From: Salinimicrobium sp049680855
Lineage (GTDB): Bacteria; Bacteroidota; Bacteroidia; Flavobacteriales; Flavobacteriaceae
Length of the DNA stretch: 64,000 nucleotides
Assembly: GCF_049680855.1 (NCBI RefSeq)
Contig: NZ_JBMPGS010000001.1
Coordinates: 372,001 to 436,000 of the forward strand
Reading direction: 5' to 3'
Shown: one piece after another, positions 1 through 7,518 of the stretch
Layout: every line of letters begins with the position of its first letter
How positions within the stretch are numbered: position 1 is the first letter of the stretch
The notes under the pieces: model-generated
What the model was told of the DNA's origin: nothing
The model's input: the letters and a program-made list of their open reading frames with translations, nothing else
Databases searched by the model: none
Program-made: the position numbers and the translations under genes

Positions 1-1
1 T

Positions 2-211
2 CAAAGATGGCTAAAAAGAGGAGATGCTACTGTTGCAGATCTAAAAAAGCACGTGGCTGTAGACCTGGATGTAAAGCCCGAGGAAGTAATTCTTATGAAA
101 ATTTCAGAGCAGAAAGGTAACGGAAACTATGTTCTCTGTGTAAACGGGAAAAAAGTCCAATACAGAAGAGTCGGTACTGTATTTATGGAAAAAGGGGAAA
201 GTCCTTTTTAA
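2..211 (+). CDS. Hypothetical protein, C-terminal fragment (cut by window start)
   Basis: An open frame enters from the left edge in frame 2 and ends with TAA at 209-211, giving the last 69 residues. The piece is charged and looks like a small folded domain: a helix with VADLKKHV, then beta-like stretches YVLCVNGKK and VQYRRVGTVF. I do not recognise the family. It ends 127 nt before the helicase start on the same strand, so the two could be co-transcribed. The other two forward frames lack this length and composition. Confidence 0.55.
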   Translation, partial: QRWLKRGDATVADLKKHVAVDLDVKPEEVILMKISEQKGNGNYVLCVNGKKVQYRRVGTVFMEKGESPF

Positions 212-338
212 ACTGTGGCAGATAGAACTTATAAGATTTATTATCCTGGCATTCTCAAATTATTTGTTCAAACCAGAAGAGAGGAACTCACCCACTAACC
301 CACATAGTTTGGGGTATAAATGGAATCAAATTATATCT

Positions 339-1703
339 ATGGATACATCAGATAAGAAGTCAATTTTAGAGCTATTCCCGTTCACCCCAACTGGAGATCA
401 GAAAAATGTATTAATTGCACTTGAAGAATTCTTTACCAACAGTACAGAAGATTTTTTCATTATTAATGGATCAGCGGGAACCGGTAAAACTTTGCTTATG
501 TCGGTGTGTATATCATTTCTCGGGCAAAAAGAAATAAATTACAATATTGCTGCTCCAACTGGAAGAGCTGCCAGGATATTAGCTTCAAAAGCTAATGTAC
601 CCTGTTCTACCATCCACTCTTTAATATATAATGTTGCTACTGATCCTGAAGAAGGCACCATTAGATTCAATCTTAAGGATAATGAATCAACTTCCTATAC
701 AATTTTTATTGTTGACGAAGCTTCAATGGTATCTTCAAAATCCATATCAGACCAAGAAAGCTTATTTGAAGGTGGAAACTGTTTACTAGATGATCTTATC
801 TACTTTGCCAAACAGGGAAATGACTTAAATAAAATAATATTTGTTGGGGACAAAAATCAATTACCACCAGTTAAAGAAGAATTCTCAGCTGCCTTATCCG
901 AAGACTTTATTAAAAACCACTATAATCTTTCTGGAAATTCTTATAAACTTCAAGAGGTTAAAAGACAGGATAACGATAGTTCTATATATAAGCATATTGA
1001 AAACATAAAGGGTGTCATTGAAGGAAAATGTAATGATCTAAGAACTCGGCATTTTTTTAAAGAAAATGGTCAAGTATTAGCTGAATACAATTATGCAGTC
1101 GATTTTGCAGAAAAAGGTCATGATTACTGTACAGCTATTGCCTATAGTCACAGTAAAAATCTGCAATTTAATAGAAATGTACGCTCCATTTTATTCGATA
1201 ATCCACCGGAAAAGATTGTTCCCGGAGAATTGTTAATTATTAACCGAACCTTAAAAAAGCCTGAATACACTCTTTATAATGGCGACCATGTTATTGTAAA
1301 AGAGATTGACCTGGATAGTACTGAAACAATTGAAGGTTTGGAATTTGTAAAAATCATCTTAGAGGCTAAAAATATAAATAATGAAAAGTTTATAGTAAAA
1401 GATTATATCTTACTTGATACTTTAGAGGAACCAAGAGGCCTAGGGAAGAAGAAAGAAAAAGCCCTTCATCAAACCCGTAAAATTCAAAATAAAAAGTATC
1501 GGGAAAATGGGAACGCAATGGAAGATCCTTTTCTGGGTGCTATTAGAGCGTTATATGGATATTCTATTACAATTCATAAAGCGCAAGGTGGTGAATGGAA
1601 AAAGCTATATATATCAAATTGGTATCCTCAATCAAAAACCTATTATAATTCAAAATATACAGCATTTACAAGAGCAATAGATGAGGTTTTTGTTTATAAT
1701 TAA
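339..1703 (+). CDS. SF1B (RecD/Dda-like) ATP-dependent DNA helicase
   Basis: This 454-aa protein has the ordered motifs of a superfamily 1 helicase: a Q-motif (TGDQ, ending at residue 21), Walker A GSAGTGKT (44-51), motif Ia AAPTGRAARIL (71-81), Walker B VDEAS (125-129), motif III GDKNQLPPV (170-178), VKRQ near 207-210, and a C-terminal UvrD_C_2-like block with THKAQG-type IHKAQG and YTAFTRA. It should unwind DNA using ATP. No nuclease or protease domain is visible. A TTG codon at 264 would add 25 residues, but the ATG at 339 starts just before the conserved Q-motif region and is preferred. It converges with the dCTP-deaminase-like gene and sits in AT-rich cargo, so a role in element maintenance or phage defence is possible but unproven. 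Confidence 0.8.
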   Translation: MDTSDKKSILELFPFTPTGDQKNVLIALEEFFTNSTEDFFIINGSAGTGKTLLMSVCISFLGQKEINYNIAAPTGRAARILASKANVPCSTIHSLIYNVATDPEEGTIRFNLKDNESTSYTIFIVDEASMVSSKSISDQESLFEGGNCLLDDLIYFAKQGNDLNKIIFVGDKNQLPPVKEEFSAALSEDFIKNHYNLSGNSYKLQEVKRQDNDSSIYKHIENIKGVIEGKCNDLRTRHFFKENGQVLAEYNYAVDFAEKGHDYCTAIAYSHSKNLQFNRNVRSILFDNPPEKIVPGELLIINRTLKKPEYTLYNGDHVIVKEIDLDSTETIEGLEFVKIILEAKNINNEKFIVKDYILLDTLEEPRGLGKKKEKALHQTRKIQNKKYRENGNAMEDPFLGAIRALYGYSITIHKAQGGEWKKLYISNWYPQSKTYYNSKYTAFTRAIDEVFVYN

Positions 1704-1787
1704 ATATATATGGTATCTTAGAAAAAAGTTGGAAAACATTTTCACATCTAAAGGAAAAATTGGGGTGATGGGAAAATTATAGATTAA

Positions 1788-2387
1788 TTAATCAAAAAGA
1801 TCTTTCAATTTTTTTAATTCCTTATCTTCATTCGCTTTTGAGGAAACAGGTCTTACCTGACAGCTATACTTTCTTTTATTTTTAAAATACTCCTCAGAAT
1901 TCTGTATTCGATAAAAACGTGCTTGTATAATTCTTGCTCCTGATAGTATTTTGATTGTGGTATTACTACCATTAACTAATTCTACGGATGCACAACCAAC
2001 GTAACCGGGTTGAATAAAGGTAGATAATGTTAAGCCTAACCTAGCATAAGAACTACGTAGTGATAAATCGGCATAAACATTTTCAGGCAATTTCAAGTAT
2101 TCTAAGGTTGAAAATAAAATCGTTTGACCAGGATGTAATAGAAATGATTCTCCTAACCTCCTTCTTGAATCAGAAAAATGTCCCTTAATTGGTCGTTTAA
2201 AATGTGAGTTATCAGTCGTATCAATAAATTCATCTCTGCCTTGGTTAAGAGCCAGAAAATCTATTCCTACTCTAAAATCAATACTAATAGCTCCAATTTG
2301 ATTAGATTCAAGTAAAGGGACTATAGTCAATTCTTCGTTCTCTATAAGTAGTTCTAATTCTTTCTTAGAAATTAAACCATATACCAT
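1788..2387 (-). CDS. dCTP deaminase / dUTPase-fold protein
   Basis: The 199-aa protein matches the trimeric Dcd/dUTPase fold. The signature block reads RSSYARLGL (residues 111-119 from the chosen start), corresponding to RSSLARLGL of E. coli Dcd, with Ser and Arg equivalents of S111 and R115. PGYVGCASVEL supplies the equivalent of the catalytic Glu138 (E136 here). It therefore looks catalytically competent for dCTP deamination or dUTP hydrolysis. It is not the usual short housekeeping Dcd, since the middle and C-terminal tail (KNKRKYSCQVRPVSS) are divergent. The ATG at 2387 has an AAGGA ribosome site about 9 nt upstream and begins right at the fold; a GTG at 2429 would add 14 residues and overlap the metallopeptidase gene. 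It is the last gene of a three-gene operon. Depletion or sensing of nucleotides during phage infection is one plausible role. Confidence 0.75.
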   Translation of the reverse strand: MVYGLISKKELELLIENEELTIVPLLESNQIGAISIDFRVGIDFLALNQGRDEFIDTTDNSHFKRPIKGHFSDSRRRLGESFLLHPGQTILFSTLEYLKLPENVYADLSLRSSYARLGLTLSTFIQPGYVGCASVELVNGSNTTIKILSGARIIQARFYRIQNSEEYFKNKRKYSCQVRPVSSKANEDKELKKLKDLFD

Positions 2388-2419
2388 ATTAGATTTTTCC
2401 TTATTAAATAATCGCTTTA

Positions 2420-3484
2420 TTAGTTCCACTTTTCTAATATTGTATAATTTGAAATAGTTTTCTCTACCAGATTATTTATAACATTATATTTTTCCTTAGA
2501 GGAAAAATTCTTAAGAAAATTATTATCCGAATTTAACCAAATATCCCACGCAAGTTTAAACACAGAATGAAGCTCCTCTTTTGATTCAATATTTTCCGGA
2601 ATTAATTTATTAAAACAAGATAGCTCTTCATCAATTAATTTATGCCGTCTTTTTAATGTGGTATTTTCGGAATACTTTAAAATATTATTAAACTCCTTTA
2701 ATATATGAATATTTGTTCCTTCCAAAAAGCCCTCAACGGTATTCTTTCTCTTGGTTAAGGATGGATGTGAATAATTATCTAGATCTGCTCCATTCGGAGT
2801 TATCCTTTCCAGGAAATAATTAGAAGCATCATTTATATATTGAGCAGCAAAAATATCAGCGAAATACTCTTTCGTATGTTTAAATTCACTTATATGATCG
2901 TTTATTTTATCAAACCCATATTTTTTCGCAATAAATTTAGTGCTTACTGCTAATTCGCTATCAATGAAATGCCCAAGCTCGTGATATAAAACCATGCTTG
3001 CTAAATAATCACGACTTAGGGATTTTGGTAATGTGATTCTTATTAATCTATTTGTTATGCTTAAATTATACTTCTCTTTAATGAACTCGTTTAGGGAAGA
3101 GAATAATTCAGCATTAAAATATGTACTGAACAAATATTCAAGGTGTCGATTTGATAAGGATGTTACAATAATGAAGTTTTTATCAACTATCCACTCATCA
3201 AGAACATATTCTAAACAAGAAACAATTTCAAAAGGAATATTATTTAAAGTGCTACTATCGAGATATTCAAGTCCATTTAGAATATAATTTAATATCTGAA
3301 AATGGATATTCAATTCATTCTCTGAGATCAAACCACTTTTGGGAGCTTGGTCTATAGCGCAAAATAGGTCATATAGCTCATTATAATGTTGTTCCTTTTT
3401 CTTATCAGAATATACATTTATCCTGCTTTTAGAAAAGGCAACATCTACTTGTCTGAGCTGCAATTCAATGGCTGATACATCCAT
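2420..3484 (-). CDS. HELGH zinc metallopeptidase-like protein, cargo operon
   Basis: The 354-aa soluble protein has no signal peptide or membrane segment. It carries YHELGH at residues 167-172 (zinc ligands H168 and H172, catalytic E169), then EYFAD at 206-210 supplying a probable third ligand E206, and SHP at 239-241. The order HExxH, ExxxD, then SHP recalls M48-like peptidases, but I cannot name the family. The N-terminal 160 residues and C-terminal 100 residues look helical and are unrecognised. The gene follows the 96-aa gene after 5 nt and precedes the dCTP-deaminase-like gene, so the three are almost certainly one transcript. An intracellular protease next to a nucleotide-metabolism enzyme is reminiscent of phage-response modules, but this is inference. 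Confidence 0.7.
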   Translation of the reverse strand: MDVSAIELQLRQVDVAFSKSRINVYSDKKKEQHYNELYDLFCAIDQAPKSGLISENELNIHFQILNYILNGLEYLDSSTLNNIPFEIVSCLEYVLDEWIVDKNFIIVTSLSNRHLEYLFSTYFNAELFSSLNEFIKEKYNLSITNRLIRITLPKSLSRDYLASMVLYHELGHFIDSELAVSTKFIAKKYGFDKINDHISEFKHTKEYFADIFAAQYINDASNYFLERITPNGADLDNYSHPSLTKRKNTVEGFLEGTNIHILKEFNNILKYSENTTLKRRHKLIDEELSCFNKLIPENIESKEELHSVFKLAWDIWLNSDNNFLKNFSSKEKYNVINNLVEKTISNYTILEKWN

Positions 3485-3489
3485 TAAAA

Positions 3490-3780
3490 CTATTTCAAAG
3501 CATCTAAAATTTCTGAATATATTTGTGAAGAGAAATTATTTCCATTTAACCTCTTTAATCCTTCAAAATAGTTTATCAAAAGAGTAGAAATAAAGTAATA
3601 ATGCTTATGATCTATAGAATAAATATCTTTTTTATTCAGAGCAACCTCTCGAGCATTTACTATAGCTCTATCAACATTTTCTTTTGCAGGCAAATTGGTG
3701 TCATCAATTAAATTTTCCAGCAGTGTAATGTATAAAGGAGCTTGCAAATCTTGAGAATTCAATGTTTGAGCAAGATACAT
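3490..3780 (-). CDS. Small hypothetical protein (96 aa), first gene of cargo operon
   Basis: I do not recognise this 96-residue protein. It looks soluble and largely helical (AKENVDRAIVNAREVALNK, then HYYFISTLLINYFEGLKR), with no signal peptide, HTH or catalytic motif that I can see. It begins 5 nt upstream of the metallopeptidase gene and is the first gene after a promoter region with two palindromes. Its size and position would fit an adaptor, an inhibitor of the protease, or a small regulator. None of these is supported directly. Confidence 0.6.
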   Translation of the reverse strand: MYLAQTLNSQDLQAPLYITLLENLIDDTNLPAKENVDRAIVNAREVALNKKDIYSIDHKHYYFISTLLINYFEGLKRLNGNNFSSQIYSEILDALK

Positions 3781-3807
3781 AGGCTTGGTTTATAGACGGT
3801 TTCCTGA

Positions 3808-3822
3808 TTCCTAATTTAGGAA
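3808..3822. promoter_or_regulatory. 15-bp palindrome in leader of cargo operon
   Basis: TTCCTA-ATT-TAGGAA is a perfect inverted repeat with 6-bp arms. It lies 28-42 nt upstream of the 96-aa gene start and downstream of the predicted -7 box, so it falls in the untranslated leader. It may be an operator, or a small hairpin in the mRNA. Confidence 0.35.
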
Positions 3823-3841
3823 CATTTTTTTAAACAGGCGG

Positions 3842-3889
3842 CAAATGTAGAAAAAAAAAGAAAATTTTAACTTATTTAGTCTACTAAAT
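3842..3889 (-). promoter_or_regulatory. Promoter of cargo operon with operator-like palindrome
   Basis: Read on the minus strand, TACATTTG at 3849-3842 fits the Bacteroidota -7 consensus TAnnTTTG. No TTTG -33 box is present. In its place lies ATTTAGT-CT-ACTAAAT (3874-3889), a perfect inverted repeat with 7-bp arms, positioned as expected for an activator or repressor site. Confidence 0.45.
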
Positions 3890-3896
3890 TTCGATG

Positions 3897-3929
3897 AAAA
3901 AGTAGCGCTCACCATATTTAGATGAGCGC
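3897..3929 (-). terminator. Rho-independent terminator after DUF3871 gene
   Basis: On the minus strand GCGCTCA (3929-3923) and TGAGCGC (3911-3905) form a perfect 7-bp GC-rich stem around an 11-nt loop, followed by TAC and a T-run. It starts 6 nt past the DUF3871 stop codon and separates the element backbone from the cargo operon. Confidence 0.75.
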
Positions 3930-3934
3930 ATACC

Positions 3935-4951
3935 TCAACTCAAAAACCAACGGTATTGAGAATCACCATTGATTGCTTTTGAGATGCCTTTTGCAAAAGC
4001 ATAGGCATTTTCTCCCCTATCAAGGAAAGTGTCAATATAGCTGCTCTTATTAGCTCCTGTAAGCAGATTATAAGCATTCCATAAGCTGATATTCCCAGAA
4101 GCATCTTTACAGAAGCTCTCATTCTGGTAATAATCTTTAGCGACTGTTGTAAAATTACTCTCATTAAGCAACAACTGCGGAAGTTGAGACTTTTCTTCTT
4201 TTGGTATATAGTTGTAAAGTCTGGCCTTCCCTAAAAGTTGAGCGAACTGTTCTTCAGTCAAGCTCTCTTCTGTCAACCTTTTCATCCCTTGTAAATGATC
4301 TTCTATGCTATAGGTCTGAATGGCCTGCAGCATAATTCTTTTTAATTCCTGGTGAGAGGAAGCTTTAACTTCCCCCAGATATCCATCCGTAGAAATACAC
4401 ATGTTACAACAAACCATATTCTGAAAGCCAATGAAGAACTTGAAGCTTTCCATTTTCTTTTTACTAAAGAGATTTTCTCTATTGTAAGCTCTTACACCTC
4501 CTATAGATAGAGATAGTTCATTGCCGCTGATGGTACTGGTTACACTTGGAATTCTAACCAGAAAAGCCATGCGCTCATAGTAGATAGTCTTCTGATGGTT
4601 CATTAATTCCTTGGCTGGAATATGAATTGCATCTGGAGTTCTACCTTTAATTTGATGGCTTACTCTCACCTCAGGATTATCAATATCCTCATTCGGGAAT
4701 AAATTTGACGCACACTCTAAAGCAACATCTATAAATTCCTGGTGAGCTAATGTTTGCTCATTATCTTTTGCAAATACAGGAATGATACAATCCTCCTTTA
4801 AATGTATAAGGCTAACATCACTTGTGTTAGCCTCTATAAAGGGAGCCGATTTGTTTCCCTTTCTCTCCCTGGTACCGGGGAGTGGAGAGGAGGTACTGGA
4901 ATAATTTTCCGTTTGGGATAGTTGTCTGTTATTGGCTACTTGTAGTTCCAT
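3935..4951 (-). CDS. DUF3871 family protein
   Basis: The 338-aa protein matches DUF3871, a family found mainly in Bacteroidota mobile elements. The match includes FIEANTSDVSL, HLKEDCIIPVFAKDNE, LSLSIGGVRAYN, KFFIGFQNMVCCNMCISTDG, and the C-terminal SLWNAYNLLTGANKSSYID. The family has no established biochemical role; the phage-like gene context suggests a part in DNA replication or recombination. Residues about 20-33 (SSPLPGTRERKG) are encoded by a palindromic repeat and are not expected to be family sequence. The gene overlaps the upstream ATPase gene by 23 nt, so the two are translationally coupled. Confidence 0.8.
   Translation of the reverse strand: MELQVANNRQLSQTENYSSTSSPLPGTRERKGNKSAPFIEANTSDVSLIHLKEDCIIPVFAKDNEQTLAHQEFIDVALECASNLFPNEDIDNPEVRVSHQIKGRTPDAIHIPAKELMNHQKTIYYERMAFLVRIPSVTSTISGNELSLSIGGVRAYNRENLFSKKKMESFKFFIGFQNMVCCNMCISTDGYLGEVKASSHQELKRIMLQAIQTYSIEDHLQGMKRLTEESLTEEQFAQLLGKARLYNYIPKEEKSQLPQLLLNESNFTTVAKDYYQNESFCKDASGNISLWNAYNLLTGANKSSYIDTFLDRGENAYAFAKGISKAINGDSQYRWFLS
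4857..4895. repeat. REP-like imperfect palindrome inside DUF3871 gene
   Basis: The stretch CTCTCCCTGGTACCGGGGAG followed by TGGAGAGG is an imperfect GC-rich palindrome unlike its AT-rich surroundings. It is read through in frame and encodes SPLPGTRERKG. A related element (CCCCTCCCC…GGGGAGGG…TGGAGGGG) lies at 10480-10515. Confidence 0.5.
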
Positions 4952-5789
4952 TTTTACTTACATTTTGAAGGTTGGTTAAACTTTTTCTTTTAATCAAATT
5001 CTGCTGTTCAACAAAATTCACATTTAGAACATCTGCATAATCAGAGAATTTCACATATAATTCATTCAGCTCTTTATGGGAGTTACAGTTCTTAATCTGG
5101 TTTTTCATATTATCCACATCTGCTCCTGAATTACACCAGTCGTAAATCTGTTTTCCGACTCCTGGAGTAATCTTAAATTCTGGTTTATCCATGAACAAAC
5201 CTGTTCTGTCCTTACTTGAAGAAGCAAAATGTTTAATGTCTAAATCAAGTATAACTGTAAATTCATATTCTACACCATCTCTTTGAACTGCTTTCAGCCC
5301 TACTTTCTCTGGAACATACTTCCCATCTTTCTGATTCAGCACATAATCCTGTTTCGTTCTCATAGTAGCTATGACATGGCAGCTGCTATTCAAGATTCTT
5401 TCGACAAAAGCCCTTTGTCGGGGTGTAATTTTGTTCCAATTTGTGAAAGAGTTTCCTGAAAGAGATCCGTGATAATCCAAGAGAAATTCCCAGGCATGAG
5501 TAATAGAATCAATAATTATTACCTCCATTCCCTCCTTTTCGCATAAATCGATTGCCTGAATGTACTTTTCGGGGCTGTAGTCATCAAGAGCAAGTACATT
5601 ATAGTTTCCGAGATCAGCGTATAGATCACTACTGCCTTTTTCACTGTCAATCACTGCTACTTTTTCAAATCTGCCATTCAGAAGCCCTTTTGCTATTAGT
5701 AAGGAACTATAGGTTTTCCCACTTCCCGCTGGTCCTTGAAGTGCCATTTTTATTTTGGCTTGTCTCCTGCTTGATTTTCTTAATTTCAT
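4929..5789 (-). CDS. AAA/RecA-like ATPase of phage type (AAA_24-like)
   Basis: The 286-aa protein has Walker A GPAGSGKT (19-26), VAVIDSEKGSS (44-54) and a Walker B-like VIIIDS (90-95). A later block, TMRTKQDYVL with EFTVILDLD, is typical of phage-type nucleotide-binding ATPases related to RecA/Sak4. It probably binds single-stranded DNA or loads a recombination or replication partner for the element. It overlaps the DUF3871 gene by 23 nt and follows a 103-nt gap after the 103-aa gene. ATPase identity is clear; the precise partner is not. Confidence 0.78.
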   Translation of the reverse strand: MKLRKSSRRQAKIKMALQGPAGSGKTYSSLLIAKGLLNGRFEKVAVIDSEKGSSDLYADLGNYNVLALDDYSPEKYIQAIDLCEKEGMEVIIIDSITHAWEFLLDYHGSLSGNSFTNWNKITPRQRAFVERILNSSCHVIATMRTKQDYVLNQKDGKYVPEKVGLKAVQRDGVEYEFTVILDLDIKHFASSSKDRTGLFMDKPEFKITPGVGKQIYDWCNSGADVDNMKNQIKNCNSHKELNELYVKFSDYADVLNVNFVEQQNLIKRKSLTNLQNVSKNGTTSSQ

Positions 5790-5892
5790 ACTGTATTATA
5801 TTTAAGTTATTATTGAAGTCCTTTTCAGGTAAAAATGAAAAGAGGCAGATTTATATCCACCTCCTTTTTAATTGTTTATTAATAATTATGGA

Positions 5893-6204
5893 TTACGATT
5901 TTGGAGGTAAAGCTTCATATGCTTCTAAGAGATCGCCTATGATAATTGTTCCTGAATAAGTTACTGTATTCTCTTCTTTTCCTGCTTTAGGCCACTGAAT
6001 CAAACCAGCCATAAAAGATAAATAAGAAGGCTTAAGTTCAGGAGTAATTATACCGTGTTTGATCAAATTGGAATAAAAAAGAACCTTCGCAGTACCGTTG
6101 GTAAACCCCAATTTATCTGCAACCTCATCCATACTGTATTCTTTGCCGTATTCAAATCCACGGATCTTTCTGTATCTATCTGCTTCCTGGTGTTGAATTA
6201 TCAT
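5893..6204 (-). CDS. Small hypothetical protein coupled to integrase
   Basis: The 103-aa protein is of unknown function. An N-terminal segment EYSMDEVADKLGF…NGTAKVLFYSNLI looks like a helix-turn-helix that would recognise DNA, making it a candidate directionality or regulatory factor. Its start overlaps the integrase stop in an ATGA arrangement, so translation is coupled to the integrase. The following stretch to the ATPase gene holds nothing else that I can identify. Confidence 0.6.
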   Translation of the reverse strand: MIIQHQEADRYRKIRGFEYGKEYSMDEVADKLGFTNGTAKVLFYSNLIKHGIITPELKPSYLSFMAGLIQWPKAGKEENTVTYSGTIIIGDLLEAYEALPPKS

Positions 6205-7409
6205 AAGTCTAAAAGTTTTTTATGTTCGTTATCGATTCTCTTGTTATCAAACCTTTTCAAATAAGAAGTGGTAATCTGCACATTCGAGTGTCCTAAAGCT
6301 TCTGAAATTACCTCAACAGAAGCTCCTTTGTGCATCATAATTGTCGCATAGGAATGCCTTGCCACATACGAACTGATTCTTCTATCGAGGCCTACTAATG
6401 AAGCTATCTCATTCAATCTTCGATTGTACCTGCTTAGAACTTTGTGCCTCCTATTAGCAATCTGCTTTGCACTCATTCCCTCCTTGAGAAAAATAGGAAA
6501 AACATAAGGTGAGGTACTCTTTTGCTCCTTAAAATATTTTAGAATCTTTTCAACTGGTGGTAAGATTTCAATAACGAAAAGCTTCTGAGTTTTTTGTCTG
6601 GAGTAGGTAATTTTATTATTTCTGACGTCACTCCATTTTAAGAAAGCCATATCTGCAAAATTCATCCCTCTGCAGTAAAAGGAAAAGACGAAATAATGGT
6701 GAGATTCAATTAAATGAGGATTCTCAGAAAGATCTGCATTTTCAAAAGCTTTAAGTTCTGAAATTGAAAGGGCTATTTTATTCTCTTTTCGTTTCAGTTT
6801 AGAAATACGATATTTCTTGAACGGATAGAAATTCTGCTCAACAACATCCTTGAGAATAGCTTCATTATAGACAGCTCTCAAGTGTCTCATTTTAAAGGCG
6901 ATCCCTCCCTCCTGATTTCCTCTATTTCTCATGTACAACTCAAATCTTTCTAAAAACTGCACATTAACATCTTTAAAATTCAATGATCCTGAATGGAACT
7001 TCTTTAAAGCTGCATTTGTTTCCTCATATGCCTTAGCTGTTCCCATTTTATCAGACCTCTGAAGGTGATCCACCCTTTGCTTGAAGAAGGTCCAGACATC
7101 TATTTCACTATTGTCTCCATCGGCCATTGCGCTGGCTATATCCTCAACGGTGAATACCTTGCCTTTTTCCAAAAAATCATCTATGATTTTTTCTGCATAT
7201 AATTTCTGATTAGCAAGAAAAATATTTCTTTTTCTGTAATTAGGATAGCTCCTTAAGAACTCTCCCTTATCTTCGTTAAAGTCATTTTTCCAGGTGCGTA
7301 GACCCATATGAAGTAATTTGGTTCTTCTATTCTTTGTAATACGGAGCATTACAGGATACTTGCCATCCTTTAATTTCTTCTTTCTTATAACTATCTTTAC
7401 TGAATGCAT
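6201..7409 (-). CDS. Tyrosine recombinase (site-specific integrase)
   Basis: The 402-aa protein has the three-part layout of Bacteroidota integrases: an N-terminal arm-binding region (1-100), a SAM-like core-binding region (about 103-200) and a C-terminal catalytic domain. Catalytic residues visible are R247 (FYCRGMNFAD), K273, R351 in SSYVARHSYAT, H374 in ALGHS and nucleophile Y383 in TTSYLKRF. The first box-II histidine position is Tyr348, which I believe is common in this subgroup. It should integrate and excise the element at the neighbouring tRNA. About 100 nt of upstream DNA contain short GCAGGT repeats that may be recombinase sites. Confidence 0.9.
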   Translation of the reverse strand: MHSVKIVIRKKKLKDGKYPVMLRITKNRRTKLLHMGLRTWKNDFNEDKGEFLRSYPNYRKRNIFLANQKLYAEKIIDDFLEKGKVFTVEDIASAMADGDNSEIDVWTFFKQRVDHLQRSDKMGTAKAYEETNAALKKFHSGSLNFKDVNVQFLERFELYMRNRGNQEGGIAFKMRHLRAVYNEAILKDVVEQNFYPFKKYRISKLKRKENKIALSISELKAFENADLSENPHLIESHHYFVFSFYCRGMNFADMAFLKWSDVRNNKITYSRQKTQKLFVIEILPPVEKILKYFKEQKSTSPYVFPIFLKEGMSAKQIANRRHKVLSRYNRRLNEIASLVGLDRRISSYVARHSYATIMMHKGASVEVISEALGHSNVQITTSYLKRFDNKRIDNEHKKLLDL

Positions 7410-7436
7410 AACTTAATTTTTGGCATAGGAGATCCT

Positions 7437-7510
7437 GTAGCAGGTTCCTACTATTAATAATTCTTTTGAAAATTTGCTGATTTTGCAGAAACTGCAGGTA
7501 TTGCAGGTTC
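7437..7510. repeat. Short GCAGGT repeats upstream of integrase
   Basis: GCAGGTTC occurs at 7440-7447 and 7503-7510, with GCAGGTAT at 7494-7501 directly abutting the second copy. They lie in the gap between the DUF3987 gene and the integrase start. They could be arm-type recombinase or regulatory sites. They are short, so chance cannot be excluded. Confidence 0.3.
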
Positions 7511-7518
7511 TCTGAGTT

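Noticed and set aside
264..338. Longer helicase start at TTG 264
   Set aside because: Adds 25 residues without family character and has no ribosome site; the ATG at 339 precedes the conserved region.
2388..2429. GTG start at 2429 for the dCTP-deaminase-like gene
   Set aside because: The ATG at 2387 has an AAGGA site at proper distance and begins at the fold; the extra 14 residues look unrelated. It cannot be fully excluded.
4810..4832. GGCTAACA/TGTTAGCC inverted repeat inside the DUF3871 gene
   Set aside because: It encodes conserved family residues (ANTSDVSL region), so coding constraint can explain it; no sign of a regulatory role.
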